64,000 nt of DNA from Bacteroides neonati. GTDB lineage: Bacteria > Bacteroidota > Bacteroidia > Bacteroidales > Bacteroidaceae. Positions 50,113-59,902 of the stretch are shown in pieces (the first letter of the stretch is position 1; each line of letters begins with the position of its first letter). Below the pieces are notes generated by a model. It did not search any database. It had not been told where the DNA came from and saw nothing but the letters and a program-made list of their open reading frames with translations. The stretch covers positions 1-64,000 of the forward strand of contig NZ_HG726022.1 in the NCBI RefSeq assembly GCF_000499785.1, written 5' to 3'. Both the position numbers and the translations under genes were made by a program.

Positions 50113-50453
50113 CTATCCGCTATTTCGTATTACAATATATTGTAATTCATTGCTGTCCCATTAAAATCTAAAATAGTTCTTTGAAATATTTGAAATTTAA
50201 TTAGTTACAGAGGTTTCTCGAGCGAACGGACTTAAATTCGTAGCTTTGCATCAGATTAATCTGATAGCACATGTTTCAAGACAAATACATTTTTTTGTTT
50301 TTGTTGAAGGTTTATCAGTACTACAGGAATAAAGCAATAAGCAGATTATCGTGCATACTACAATTATACATTTTGTTATTCATATTTATGTTAGGATTAA
50401 AAAAGTCAATTGAATGCTCTATTCTACAATTAAACTCGTAAATATGTATTGCG
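50113..50453. other. 341-bp AT-rich convergent intergenic region
   Basis: It separates the end of the ABC operon from a convergent gene. A TAGCTTTG box (50241-50248) precedes a small open frame listed separately. No strong terminator hairpin is visible. Confidence 0.5.
50271..50441 (+). CDS. Possible 56-aa membrane peptide
   Basis: ATG frame MFQDKYIFLFLLKVYQYY... with a hydrophobic span LYILLFIFMLGL, 22 bases after a TAGCTTTG box. The composition is simple and AT-driven, and no homologue is recognised. Confidence 0.25.
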   Translation: MFQDKYIFLFLLKVYQYYRNKAISRLSCILQLYILLFIFMLGLKKSIECSILQLNS

Positions 50454-51626
50454 TCATATTTGTTTTTTTAATTTGTATTTAATGATTATGGGATTGTTAT
50501 CTTCTTTTCTTTGTGATAGTACTGTCTGTGCCTCTTTTGTTAATAATTCATTATTTGTTAATATTTCTATGTATTCAGGGTTGGCGGCGCAATAGTAATA
50601 ATCATCATCTAAAAAAATGGCTCTTCCCAATGAACCGTTTTGGGAATAATCATTAATGATAACTTTATTCTCTTTTGTCTCTTTGTTATACTTTATTATA
50701 TACATGCAATGTTTATAATATACTGAAATAAACTGATGTAAATTGTTTTCGTTTTTAGTAAACACAAAGCACTTGTCCTTATTGTTACTTTCAATATAGT
50801 TTGTGTAATCATCTAGGTTTTTACTTTTTAGCTCTTTAAGGCTCTCTAGATTAAACGTGTGCTCATTAAAATCATATCTTAAATATTTTTTTACAAGTAA
50901 TTTTTTAGTGTCTATTTTAAAAGCTTCATTATTGGGGTATTTTTGCGTAAAGATGAGATTGTCATTGAATTCATAAAAGGGTGAGTATTGCGTATTTGGA
51001 AGATAAGCGGCTTCTTTAATCACTGTAGGCATTTCCTTTTTTAATATTTTCTCACCTTTTGTTGTATAAAACTTAATAGCAGGTTCTCCTGTTTCTCTTG
51101 CGGGACAATAAAAGATATAAAGACTGTCTTTTATGTGCTTGAAATATTGTAGAGGAAGCATCTTGCTGTTGATATTGGAGCTAACTATGGGAGATAGGTT
51201 TCTGTCATAGATTCTTATTTTATGAGAAACAGGATCCAATATATGTAAATTTCCATTTGATTTATCAATATCAAAATCGATGAGACTTACATATTCATTT
51301 GGACCTGCCCCTTTCAAGTGTTGGGTGCTATTTATATAATCGCCTATCGAATCAAATATAAAAACGGTATGTAGCCAATTGTCAAGGATGTAGTAATTAT
51401 TGTTGAATTTTGTTATTTTACAAACCTCTTTAATAAATGAATTATTTGTTGATGCCAATGGAATAAGTTCAATCGAATCAAACCAATCATTTATTGATTC
51501 TTTACTAATATTATCGATGTCGATTTTGATTATGTTAAATGCATCGTTGTCTATTTTCTTACTTTGGCAGCTCATAATGAGAATCGTAAATAATAAAATT
51601 AGTATTTTTCTATGTGTAAATATCAT
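50454..51626 (-). CDS. 6-bladed beta-propeller lipoprotein
   Basis: 390 residues with a lipobox (LLFTILIMSC, Cys 20) and repeated propeller blades such as YYILDNWLHTVFIFDSIGDY and GNLHILDPVSHKIRIYDRN. The family is abundant in Bacteroides, generally beside NVEAL peptide genes; the role is unknown. It follows the NVEAL gene by 73 bases in the same direction. Confidence 0.85.
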   Translation of the reverse strand: MIFTHRKILILLFTILIMSCQSKKIDNDAFNIIKIDIDNISKESINDWFDSIELIPLASTNNSFIKEVCKITKFNNNYYILDNWLHTVFIFDSIGDYINSTQHLKGAGPNEYVSLIDFDIDKSNGNLHILDPVSHKIRIYDRNLSPIVSSNINSKMLPLQYFKHIKDSLYIFYCPARETGEPAIKFYTTKGEKILKKEMPTVIKEAAYLPNTQYSPFYEFNDNLIFTQKYPNNEAFKIDTKKLLVKKYLRYDFNEHTFNLESLKELKSKNLDDYTNYIESNNKDKCFVFTKNENNLHQFISVYYKHCMYIIKYNKETKENKVIINDYSQNGSLGRAIFLDDDYYYCAANPEYIEILTNNELLTKEAQTVLSQRKEDNNPIIIKYKLKKQI

Positions 51627-51699
51627 ATTCAGTTCCTCCTTTATGAATTAGCCCGTAATATATTATTTGATAAATATATTACGGGCATTGATTTGTTTG

Positions 51700-51990
51700 T
51701 TAAACTGGTAAGCCGGGTACGCAGTAGTCGCTTTGTCTTCCAGAGAATGGATTACAATAAGATACATACCAAGGTAAAAGTGGTCCTACTAATTTTTTAT
51801 CTGTAAACCAACAACGTCCTTCCGATTGTCCGCATGTAATCTCAACTTCTGGTAACTCGTATGCCAATGCTTCGATATTAGCCATGGAAAGTTTAGATAT
51901 AGTCACTGTGGTTTTGACCTGATATACATTATAGCCAGCAATCATTGCGATTGCAATTGCTATCAATGTAATAAAAAACTTGTTTTTCAT
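51700..51990 (-). CDS. NVEAL family secreted peptide precursor
   Basis: From ATG at 51990 (MKNKFFITLIAIAIAMIAGYN), 96 residues: a signal segment, then the family motif MANIEALAYELPEVEITCG, and a mature part with four Cys (CGQSEGRCW, YCNP, YCVPG). NVEAL proteins are short secreted or processed peptides of Bacteroidales, of unknown function. An upstream ATG at 52074 lies inside the operator palindrome and is rejected. Confidence 0.85.
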   Translation of the reverse strand: MKNKFFITLIAIAIAMIAGYNVYQVKTTVTISKLSMANIEALAYELPEVEITCGQSEGRCWFTDKKLVGPLLPWYVSYCNPFSGRQSDYCVPGLPV

Positions 51991-52059
51991 AATCTTTATA
52001 GTATTTATGAAGTTATTGTGCTTTTTATCTTTCTTTCGGGAAGATAAATTTCCGTAGAA

Positions 52060-52080
52060 TAGCAAATGTAGCATTTGCTA
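52060..52080. promoter_or_regulatory. Palindrome over the NVEAL -7 box
   Basis: TAGCAAATG-TAG-CATTTGCTA is a perfect 9-bp dyad. Its left arm overlaps a TACATTTG (-7-type) box at 52063-52070 on the minus strand, which would start the NVEAL transcript. A dimeric regulator bound here would control it. Confidence 0.5.
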
Positions 52081-52356
52081 TTTCTCACTTGTTTTTGTTA
52101 AGTTTGCATTGTATTCCCCTCCTATTAGTTTAATGGTTTGTGGAAATAGTCGATAGCAATATCATTAATCAGAACCGATATCGTTCTCTCCTCTTTTATT
52201 TATACTTACTCTCTCCTGAGTTGACTGAGGTTTTTTCTAAGGTGCCACCCAAATAGATTATTTCATTATCATTACTAGATGGATGTATATTGATATTTTT
52301 TAATTCGCTAATAATATAATGGTTTTATTTGATACTTCATTGTTTGAATTAGTTTT

Positions 52357-52386
52357 TTGTTTATTATTAACCTTTTATTATCTTTG
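52357..52386 (+). promoter_or_regulatory. Intact promoter before a decayed gene
   Basis: TTG (52357-52359), 19 bases, TATCTTTG (52379-52386). Downstream lies only the signal peptidase remnant. Confidence 0.65.
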
Positions 52387-52460
52387 TAAGATTTAGACAC
52401 TCGCTGTCTGTATTATTGTAGTTAGTAATATCTGAAATCTAAACGGAGGAAATCTATCTA

Positions 52461-52816
52461 TTGCATAAAATATACCTCTTAAAGAAGTTAGGCTATCTGA
52501 TTGTAGTGTTATTTTTGTCGACATATATACAAACTTGTATGGCTGTATAAGTAAATTTTCGGAGTTCTATGAAAACAGCTCAGTTGTGTATGTTAAGCTA
52601 GGTTCTATTTTGCTAAGAGTAAAAATAGTAGGATTTTAAAGTATGAATAAAATTGATATACCTGCATGAAGAAAATTATACCGAAGAAAAAATAGAGTAT
52701 TCATAAATGATAGCTTAGTCACGCAATATCATTTTCTACATGATTATTACTTTATGGTGGGGGATAATGTGAATGATTCTTATGATTCGCGCTTTGCGGA
52801 TTGCTTCCAGAGATGA
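52461..52816 (+). pseudogene. Decayed signal peptidase I (S26) gene
   Basis: A GGAGGA site leads into LLKKLGYLIVVLFLSTYIQT, an N-terminal anchor span, which stops after a few codons. In other frames with several stops the rest can be followed: SSVVYVKLGSILLRVKIVGF, MNKIDIPA, VFINDSLVTQY, and finally HDYYFMVGDNVNDSYDSRF, the box E of signal peptidase I (YYFMxGDNxxNSxDSR). Frameshifts and stops show the gene is dead. It is the divergent neighbour of the NVEAL gene. Confidence 0.7.
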
Positions 52817-52849
52817 CTTTATACTTATGGAATAGAATAAAAGATATAA

Positions 52850-54199
52850 CTACTCTTGCCTCTTTAACCGTTTAAAATACATCGTCAGCATTGTCACTGC
52901 CGTAACAAAAGCCAATCCGTCCGATACCGGCATACTCATCCAAACACCATTCAATCCGAAGTGTTGAGGCAGTAGCAGGACGCAGGGTAGTAGGTATACC
53001 ATCTGTCGCGAGAGTGATAAGAAGATACTTACTTTTGCCTTGCCAATGCTTTGGAAGAAGTTCGATATCACAATCTGTGCCCCGACAAACGGGAACATAA
53101 GGATGCAGATACGTATACCCGAAGCGGCAATGCCGATCAGTTCGTTGCTGTCGGTAAAGATAGCCGATATTGCGTGTGGAAAAATCTCGCAAATCAAAAA
53201 TCCGCTGCTGGTAATGACGATGGCACTGATGATGCTCAGCTTCAATGTACGTTTCACACGCTCCATTTTTTGTGCACCATAATTATAGCCCACGATGGGT
53301 TGCATACCCAATGTAAGCCCCAATACAATCATTACATAAAGCGTCAGCAACCGGTTGATGATGCCGTAAGCACCGATTGCCATATCGCCTCCGTGTGCTT
53401 GCAGGCTGTTGTTAATCAGAATGACCACGATGCAACTGCATGCGTTCATCAAGAAAGGTGCCATACCAATAGCGAAAATGCTGCCTGTGATGCGCCGGCT
53501 CAGTTTCCAATACCCCCGGCGGAAGTGTACGAAACTCTCTTTCTTTGTGAAGTGCTGTAACACCCAGATCATGCCTACGAACTGTGCCAAAACGGTAGCT
53601 AATGCCGCACCACGGATACCCCAGTCGAACCCGAAGATGAAGATCGGAGCAAGGATTACGTTGATAAGTACTGTAACGATAGAGGTCAGCATCGCTTGTT
53701 TTGGATATCCGGTAGAGCGCATGACGTTGTTCAGCGCGATCATGATATAAGTAAACGGAGTGCCTAGTAAAATCACCTGCATAAAGTCCCGTGCATAGGG
53801 CAGGGTAGTGTCACTGGCACCGAAGAAGATTAATATAGAGTCGAGAAAGAAGAACGAGAGCAAGCCGAATACCGCCGAGTTGATGACACAGAGCATTACG
53901 GTATGGCAAAGTACGGCAGTAGCTCCGTCAATATCCTTTTGCCCCAGACGGATGGAGGCGATGGCCGATCCGCCTGCCGATACGAGCATACAAAAAGCAA
54001 CAACGAGGTTCATGAGCGGAAAGCTGATGGCGAGTCCCGAAATAGCCATTGGCCCTACACCGTGACCAATAAAGATGCTGTCGATAATATTATAAAGAGA
54101 GGTAATGGTCATCCCGATAATGGCGGGGATGGAATATTGCAGCAAAAGGCTGCCTATTTTTTCGGTGCCTAAAGTATGTGGGTCGTTGTTTTTAGCCAT
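52850..54199 (-). CDS. MATE family efflux transporter
   Basis: 449 residues, 12 predicted spans in two similar halves, with the MATE features GTEKIGSLLLQYSIPAIIGM at the start and SAGGSAIASIRLGQKD near residue 80 (Na+ or H+ gated drug efflux). A -7 box TAACTTTG on the minus strand (54232-54239) fits its promoter. Confidence 0.92.
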   Translation of the reverse strand: MAKNNDPHTLGTEKIGSLLLQYSIPAIIGMTITSLYNIIDSIFIGHGVGPMAISGLAISFPLMNLVVAFCMLVSAGGSAIASIRLGQKDIDGATAVLCHTVMLCVINSAVFGLLSFFFLDSILIFFGASDTTLPYARDFMQVILLGTPFTYIMIALNNVMRSTGYPKQAMLTSIVTVLINVILAPIFIFGFDWGIRGAALATVLAQFVGMIWVLQHFTKKESFVHFRRGYWKLSRRITGSIFAIGMAPFLMNACSCIVVILINNSLQAHGGDMAIGAYGIINRLLTLYVMIVLGLTLGMQPIVGYNYGAQKMERVKRTLKLSIISAIVITSSGFLICEIFPHAISAIFTDSNELIGIAASGIRICILMFPFVGAQIVISNFFQSIGKAKVSIFLSLSRQMVYLLPCVLLLPQHFGLNGVWMSMPVSDGLAFVTAVTMLTMYFKRLKRQE

Positions 54200-54300
54200 A
54201 ATTACGAAGTCGGTCGATTAGTTAAGTGACGCAAAGTTACAAATTATTTGCTGTATTCGGCGATTATTCCCAACTTTGAGGCTTCTAAAAACTCAAAACA

Positions 54301-54960
54301 ATGGAAACAAACACACACGCTCTTACCGTATTGTTCGACCTCGATGGAGTGATTCTTGACACAGAAACCCAATATACCCGTTTCTGGGACGAGCAGGGCA
54401 TCCGTCACCTCGGTGTTGCCGGTTATGGTCATCGTATCAAAGGACAGACTCTGGCTCAAATTTATGCCAGAGATTTTGCCGGAAAGCCCGATATACAGGC
54501 CGAAATTAGTCGCAGCCTTCAGCGCTTTGAGAACGAAATGTCTTATGAATATATCCCCGGTGTGCAGGCGTTTATTGCTGACTTGCGTGCCCATGGGGTG
54601 AGCATCGCTGTTGTTACGAGTTCGGATGAGGCCAAGATGGAGCAGGTGTACCGTGCGCACCCCGGTTTTGCCCAACAGTTTGACCGTATTCTTACGGCAG
54701 GAATGTTTACCCGTTCGAAGCCTGCACCCGACTGTTTTTTGCTCGGAATGGAGCTTTTTAATGCCACTCCCGAGCAAACTTTCGTGTTCGAGGACTCTTT
54801 TCACGGCCTGCAAGCCGGGCGCGATTCGGGTGCTATTGTAGTTGGCTTGGCTACTACTCATACGCGCGAAGTTCTTGACGGAAAGGCACATTACCTAATC
54901 GATGATTTCTCCCGTATGACTCATGTCCAACTCCTTGCTTGGAGCCTCCTACGTAATTAA
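54301..54960 (+). CDS. HAD-superfamily phosphatase, beta-phosphoglucomutase-like
   Basis: 219 residues with motif I LFDLDGVILDTE, motif II VVTSSDEAK, motif III Lys in RSKPAPDCF, and motif IV FEDSFHGLQAG. The helical cap class I fits small sugar-phosphate phosphatases. No neighbour points to a substrate. Confidence 0.88.
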   Translation: METNTHALTVLFDLDGVILDTETQYTRFWDEQGIRHLGVAGYGHRIKGQTLAQIYARDFAGKPDIQAEISRSLQRFENEMSYEYIPGVQAFIADLRAHGVSIAVVTSSDEAKMEQVYRAHPGFAQQFDRILTAGMFTRSKPAPDCFLLGMELFNATPEQTFVFEDSFHGLQAGRDSGAIVVGLATTHTREVLDGKAHYLIDDFSRMTHVQLLAWSLLRN

Positions 54961-54971
54961 TCTGCATATTA

Positions 54972-55002
54972 TTGCCCATTACAGATTAATCACTTACCTT
55001 TG
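54972..55002 (+). promoter_or_regulatory. panB promoter
   Basis: TTG (54972-54974), 20 bases, TACCTTTG (54995-55002), 42 bases before the panB ATG. Confidence 0.7.
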
Positions 55003-55044
55003 CCGCGTTTTAATATCTAATTTTAATATTTAATTTTAAAAAAC

Positions 55045-55866
55045 ATGGCTGGTTATATATCAGATGACACAAGAAAAGTGACGACGCATCGCCTGATCGA
55101 AATGAAAGAGAGAGGCGAAAAAATATCCATGCTGACATCGTACGATTATACGATGGCTCAGATTGTAGACGGCGCCGGTATCGATGTAATCCTCGTAGGC
55201 GACTCTGCATCTAACGTGATGGCGGGCAACGTAACGACACTTCCCATCACCCTCGACCAAATGATTTATCATGGTAAGTCGGTAATGAAGGCTGTGAAGC
55301 GCGCACTGGTGGTAGTAGATATGCCATTCGGTTCGTACCAAGGAAATTCAAAGGAAGGATTGGCTTCTGCCATCCGTATTATGAAAGAGACACACGCAGA
55401 CTGTATCAAACTCGAAGGTGGCGAAGAAATTATCGAAACGGTAAAGCGTATTCTTTGTGCCGGTATCCCGATTATGGGACACTTGGGCTTGATGCCGCAG
55501 TCGATCAATAAATATGGAACGTACACCGTTCGTGCTAAGAGTGAAGAAGAAGCCGAAAAGCTTATTAAAGATGCGCATTTGCTCGAAGATGCCGGCTGCT
55601 TTGCACTGGTACTAGAGAAAATTCCCGCCGAACTAGCTGCCCGTGTAGCCAGTGAACTGACCATCCCCGTGATTGGTATCGGTGCCGGTGGCGATGTAGA
55701 CGGACAGGTATTGGTTATTCAGGATATGCTGGGCATGAATAATGGTTTCCGCCCTCGTTTCCTGCGTCGTTATGCCGACCTGTTTACGGTGATGACCGAT
55801 GCCATCAGTCGCTATGTATCGGACGTGAAGAATTGCGACTTCCCTAACGAGAAAGAGCAGTACTAA
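55045..55866 (+). CDS. panB: 3-methyl-2-oxobutanoate hydroxymethyltransferase
   Basis: 273 residues of the usual length. [33 protein letters not shown] and [20 protein letters not shown] with [17 protein letters not shown] match PanB. It transfers a hydroxymethyl group from methylene-tetrahydrofolate to ketoisovalerate in pantothenate synthesis. It is followed by an MFS transporter 13 bases on. Confidence 0.95.
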   Translation: MAGYISDDTRKVTTHRLIEMKERGEKISMLTSYDYTMAQIVDGAGIDVILVGDSASNVMAGNVTTLPITLDQMIYHGKSVMKAVKRALVVVDMPFGSYQGNSKEGLASAIRIMKETHADCIKLEGGEEIIETVKRILCAGIPIMGHLGLMPQSINKYGTYTVRAKSEEEAEKLIKDAHLLEDAGCFALVLEKIPAELAARVASELTIPVIGIGAGGDVDGQVLVIQDMLGMNNGFRPRFLRRYADLFTVMTDAISRYVSDVKNCDFPNEKEQY

Positions 55867-55879
55867 TTATTTTTGTTGT

Positions 55880-57067
55880 ATGGCAAATCTATTGTGGACA
55901 TCGCATTTCGTGCGGGTATCAATCGCTAACTTATTGCTGTTTGTATCCCTCTATATGTTATATCCTGTGCTTCCTGTAGTAATGGCCGATCGGTTGAACG
56001 TTCCCATTGCCCATACAGGTCTTCTCTACTTGTTTTTTACGCTGGGTATGCTGCTCATCGGGCCGTTCTATAACTACCTGATTGATGCCTGTAAGCGCAA
56101 AGACATCTGCATGTGGGCGTTCGCTGCCATGATGGCTGCTGTGGCAGGCTATTCGTTTGTTCGTAACCTGACCGAGCTGTTGGTGCTCTGCTTCTTGCAG
56201 GGAGCTTCGTTCGGACTGGCTACCACTGCGGGTATTACGTTGGCTATCGACGTAACCAACTCATCGGTGCGTAATGCGGGCAACATTGTTTTTTCGGGAG
56301 CTTCCCGTCTGGGTATGATACTGGGCATTGCCTTGGGAGTGTTTCTGTTCGGAACGCACGGGTTCGAGTCGTTGCTTTATATCTCGGTAGGTATCGGTGC
56401 GCTGGGCGTGCTGGCTTTATCAGGGGTGTATGTACCGTTTCGTGCTCCCATCGTTACACGGATTTGCTCTTTCGACCGTTTCCTGCTGTCGCGGGCATTA
56501 TTGCCGGCTCTGAATCTGGTACTGATTGCCTGCGTGCCCGGTATGTTATTGCCGATGCTGCTCTATTCGCCTGTCAATGTATCGATTGGTACAGTCTCTG
56601 TTCCTTTCTTTGGTGTGGCAGCGATCGGTTTTCTGCTCACAGTGTTGTTGGTGCGTCTCCTTTTTCGCGGTCCGCTGAAGATGTGGATACAAATTGTGGT
56701 GGGGCTGATACTGATGATTGTTGCCATGGCATGCATGTCGCAGATTATCTTTCCGCAGTTTACCGAACTGTTGCTGGCTGCCATTCTTTTCGGACTTAGC
56801 TTGGGGCTGATTGCGCCACAATTCCTAACCATGTTTGTGAAGCTGTCTCAGCACTGCCAGCGTGGTACTGCCAACACGACTCATTTACTGGCTTGGGAGA
56901 TGGGTATCGCAGCCGGTATCGCTACCGCCTGTTGGATGGATGTAAGTGTTCGTCCCGAAAAATTCTACGAGATAGGAACCATCTCTATCATTGCTGCTTT
57001 GCTGCTTTTTATATTGGTCACTTACCCGTATTATAATCGTAAGAAAGTAAAGAAGAGAGATTGCTAA
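55880..57067 (+). CDS. MFS transporter
   Basis: 395 residues with 12 predicted spans and the MFS inter-loop pattern GPFYNYLIDACKRKDICMW. The substrate is unknown; the close spacing to panB suggests co-transcription. Confidence 0.85.
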   Translation: MANLLWTSHFVRVSIANLLLFVSLYMLYPVLPVVMADRLNVPIAHTGLLYLFFTLGMLLIGPFYNYLIDACKRKDICMWAFAAMMAAVAGYSFVRNLTELLVLCFLQGASFGLATTAGITLAIDVTNSSVRNAGNIVFSGASRLGMILGIALGVFLFGTHGFESLLYISVGIGALGVLALSGVYVPFRAPIVTRICSFDRFLLSRALLPALNLVLIACVPGMLLPMLLYSPVNVSIGTVSVPFFGVAAIGFLLTVLLVRLLFRGPLKMWIQIVVGLILMIVAMACMSQIIFPQFTELLLAAILFGLSLGLIAPQFLTMFVKLSQHCQRGTANTTHLLAWEMGIAAGIATACWMDVSVRPEKFYEIGTISIIAALLLFILVTYPYYNRKKVKKRDC

Positions 57068-57092
57068 TAGGCTTATCCTAAATAATATAATA

Positions 57093-57147
57093 AAGCAGCA
57101 CTCAACCCTTACTTTATGTAGGTGGATGAGTGCTGCTTCATTTTTTT
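57093..57147. terminator. Terminator between the MFS and dgkA genes
   Basis: AAGCAGCACTCA (57093-57104) pairs with TGAGTGCTGCTT (57127-57138), followed by CATTTTTTT. It serves the rightward transcript; the arms allow some function leftward too. Confidence 0.8.
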
Positions 57148-57185
57148 AGATACTCGCTCTCGCTCTTGATGAGCTTGCTTCTCTT

Positions 57186-57548
57186 TTAAAACAGGTAGGG
57201 GATAAAGACAATCAGCCCCACAACGGCGGCGGCAATGGCACAAATCAAGACTGCACCGGCAGCAATATCTTTCACTTCGCCTGCCAGCGGATGCCGGTTG
57301 GGTGAAACCAGATCAACCAACCGTTCGATAGCTGTATTGAATGTCTCGGCAGCCAACACCAAACCGATGCACAGCACAAGAGCAATCCATTCGCCCCGTT
57401 GGATATCAAAGAAAAAGCCTGCCGCCACCACAAGCAAAGTGATGATGAGATGTATCCAGGTATTGTGCTCACGGCACAGCACGTTGCCGATGCCTTTGGC
57501 TGCATAACCGAAGCTTTTCAGCCGTTTGCCGATGCTAAACTTTTCCAT
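57186..57548 (-). CDS. dgkA: Diacylglycerol kinase
   Basis: 120 residues with three predicted spans and the catalytic motif AETFNTAIERLVDLVSP and KDIAAGAVLICAIAAAV. It phosphorylates membrane diacylglycerol (or undecaprenol, as in many non-enteric bacteria). Translated after rel with a 17-base gap, in the same direction. Confidence 0.9.
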   Translation of the reverse strand: MEKFSIGKRLKSFGYAAKGIGNVLCREHNTWIHLIITLLVVAAGFFFDIQRGEWIALVLCIGLVLAAETFNTAIERLVDLVSPNRHPLAGEVKDIAAGAVLICAIAAAVVGLIVFIPYLF

Positions 57549-57565
57549 TTCTTCTTTTCCTTCCT

Positions 57566-59785
57566 TTATCGGGTTACCTGTTTCACTCCCTTCACGGTTC
57601 GCAACTTTTTGATGAGTGCTTCGAGTCTTCCCGTATCGCCTACCATGATGGTGAGTGTTCCGGAGAAGAGACCATCGTTCGAGTCGATACCGATAGAGCG
57701 GAGGGCAATGCCGTTCTCTTTCGAGATGATCGAGGTGATGTTGGTGATGATACCGATATCGTCATGACCCACCACACGTAGGGTAATGGGGTATTGCGTA
57801 CCTTCGGACTTTCCTGCCCAGCGTGCCTTAACTATGCGGTAGCCAAATCGCTCGCGCATCTGGCTAGCATTGGGACAATCGCTGCGGTGTACCTTGATAC
57901 CGCCTGATACGGTGACGAATCCAAACACTTCATCGCCATAGATGGGGCTGCAACAACGTGCCAGCTTAAAGTCCAACCCTTTCAGGTCTTGGTCGATCAC
58001 GAGCACATCTTCCTTAGCTGCCGAGGTTTCATCGACCAGGTTTTGCAAGTTGTAACCTTCGGCGCTACGATACACTATTTCATCATGTGTATCGTTGTTG
58101 TCTCGCTTCTGTTGTTCCAGATATTTGTCGAGTACATCATTTACATCGAGTGTACCTGTGGCAATGGCTTGATAGAAATCGGTTACCGTTTTAAATCCTT
58201 GCCGCTTAATGAGGCGCATCATCACCGCTTCATCGTATTCTATCTTACGGTTCTTGAACTTGCGTTCGAGCGTCTCCTTGGCAAAATCGTGATGGCTCGA
58301 TGCCATCTCCTTGAGTGCCTGACGTATTTTGGTACGCGCCTTTGAGGTGGTTACGATGTTGAGCCAGTCCTGTTTAGGGCTCTGCGTGTTTGAGGTGGTA
58401 ATCTCCACCTGATCGCCACTGTTGAGTACATGCTTCAACTGTGCGTTTTTTCCGTTTACCTTGGCACCGATGCATTTGCATCCCAGTTTGCTATGAATGT
58501 GAAAGGCAAAATCGAGCACCGTTGCCCCTTTGGCGAGCTTAAACAAATCGCCCTTGGGGGTGAATACGAATACCTCGTCGGCATACAAGTCCATCTTGAA
58601 CTGATCCATCACCTTCATTGAATCGTTTTCCGGGTTTTCAAGTGCTTCGCGTACCGAAGTGAGCCACTCGTCCAGTCCGGTTTCGCCGCGTATGCCTTTG
58701 TAACGCCAGTGAGCTGCCAGTCCTCGTTCGGCTATCTCGTCCATGCGCCGTGTGCGTATCTGTACTTCCACCCATTTCCCTTCGGGACCCATTACGGTGA
58801 TGTGCAGGGATTCGTATCCGTTGCTTTTCGGAATCGACAGCCAGTCGCGCAATCGTTTGGGGTTAGGCTGATACATATCGGTTACGATGGAGTACACCTG
58901 CCAGCATTCGTGTTTCTCCTTATCTTCGTCGGCATCGATGATGATGCGGATGGCAAAGAGGTCGTATATACCTTCGAAAGATGTTTTCTGCTTTTGTATC
59001 TTGTTCCAGATTGAGTGGATAGACTTGGTGCGTCCCTTTATATCGAATTTCAGTCCGTCGGCCTCTATTTTCTTCTTAATCGGGTCGATGAAGGCAGCGA
59101 TGTATTTATCGCGCGAGGCCTTTGTTTCGTTTAGTTTGTCTTTAATGAAGTAATACGTATCGCGACGGGTGTACTTCAGCGATAAGTCTTCGAGCTCCGA
59201 CTTTAGCTTATATAGACCTAGCTTGTGGGCGAGGGGTGCGTATAGATACGCAGCTTCGTTGGCCACCCGTAGGCGGTCATCTTCGTTTTCGGTGTCTTTG
59301 ATTTGTCTCATCAGATTTACCCGGTCGGCAATCATGATGAGTATCACCCGCATATCTTCGGCAAAGGAGAGTAGTAAGTTGCGGAAGTTCTCCGACTCAA
59401 TGGCGGGGCTTTTGGCATACAACTCGTTGGTTTTGACTAACCCTTTGATGATGCTCGCTACGTCATCACCAAATTCGGCTTTCACCTGTTCTAGTGTCAA
59501 CCGTTTGTTTTTGGTGATTTCGTGGAGCATGATCCCCGTCAGGCACGACCCCTTCATACCAATCTCTTCGGATACGATCAGGGAGGTTTGCAGGTTTTTG
59601 ATGATGGGGTTTATTCCGAAATTATCGCGGGGCAGGCTGTCGCTTTCAACTGCCTGTAGGAGGTATTGTCTAAGTTTCCGGATATCCTTTTTAGGGATGC
59701 TTTCTCCGGCCGAGCGGATAAGCTGCTTATATAAGTTTAGCAACTCTGCCTTCTCTGGTGTTGTGAAAAATAAAATATCCTTCAT
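57566..59785 (-). CDS. rel: RelA/SpoT-family (p)ppGpp synthetase with degenerate HD motif
   Basis: 739 residues. The N-terminal HD region lacks the catalytic HD: where HDVxED is expected the sequence reads MLHEITKNKRLT, so ppGpp hydrolysis is doubtful. The synthetase domain is well kept (RTKSIHSIWNKIQKQ, YDLFAIRIII, KSNGYESLHITVMGP, VEVQIRT, AAHWRYKG). TGS (EVFVFTPKGDLFKLAKGATVLDFAFHIHS) and a C-terminal ACT domain follow. It is therefore probably a RelA-type synthetase responsive to amino-acid shortage. Confidence 0.9.
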   Translation of the reverse strand: MKDILFFTTPEKAELLNLYKQLIRSAGESIPKKDIRKLRQYLLQAVESDSLPRDNFGINPIIKNLQTSLIVSEEIGMKGSCLTGIMLHEITKNKRLTLEQVKAEFGDDVASIIKGLVKTNELYAKSPAIESENFRNLLLSFAEDMRVILIMIADRVNLMRQIKDTENEDDRLRVANEAAYLYAPLAHKLGLYKLKSELEDLSLKYTRRDTYYFIKDKLNETKASRDKYIAAFIDPIKKKIEADGLKFDIKGRTKSIHSIWNKIQKQKTSFEGIYDLFAIRIIIDADEDKEKHECWQVYSIVTDMYQPNPKRLRDWLSIPKSNGYESLHITVMGPEGKWVEVQIRTRRMDEIAERGLAAHWRYKGIRGETGLDEWLTSVREALENPENDSMKVMDQFKMDLYADEVFVFTPKGDLFKLAKGATVLDFAFHIHSKLGCKCIGAKVNGKNAQLKHVLNSGDQVEITTSNTQSPKQDWLNIVTTSKARTKIRQALKEMASSHHDFAKETLERKFKNRKIEYDEAVMMRLIKRQGFKTVTDFYQAIATGTLDVNDVLDKYLEQQKRDNNDTHDEIVYRSAEGYNLQNLVDETSAAKEDVLVIDQDLKGLDFKLARCCSPIYGDEVFGFVTVSGGIKVHRSDCPNASQMRERFGYRIVKARWAGKSEGTQYPITLRVVGHDDIGIITNITSIISKENGIALRSIGIDSNDGLFSGTLTIMVGDTGRLEALIKKLRTVKGVKQVTR

Positions 59786-59867
59786 GTTATGGGCGTATTG
59801 GTATATTATTTCGACGTAAAAGTAGCTTTTTTTGTTTATTTATGAAACTAAAATAAATAACATTTTG

Positions 59868-59875
59868 TAATTTTG
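59868..59875 (+). promoter_or_regulatory. Promoter -7 box before the DUF4301 gene
   Basis: TAATTTTG, 27 bases before the ATG at 59903; no upstream TTG at the usual spacing. Confidence 0.4.
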
Positions 59876-59902
59876 GGCATTAATTCAATAAATATAGCTA
59901 GT

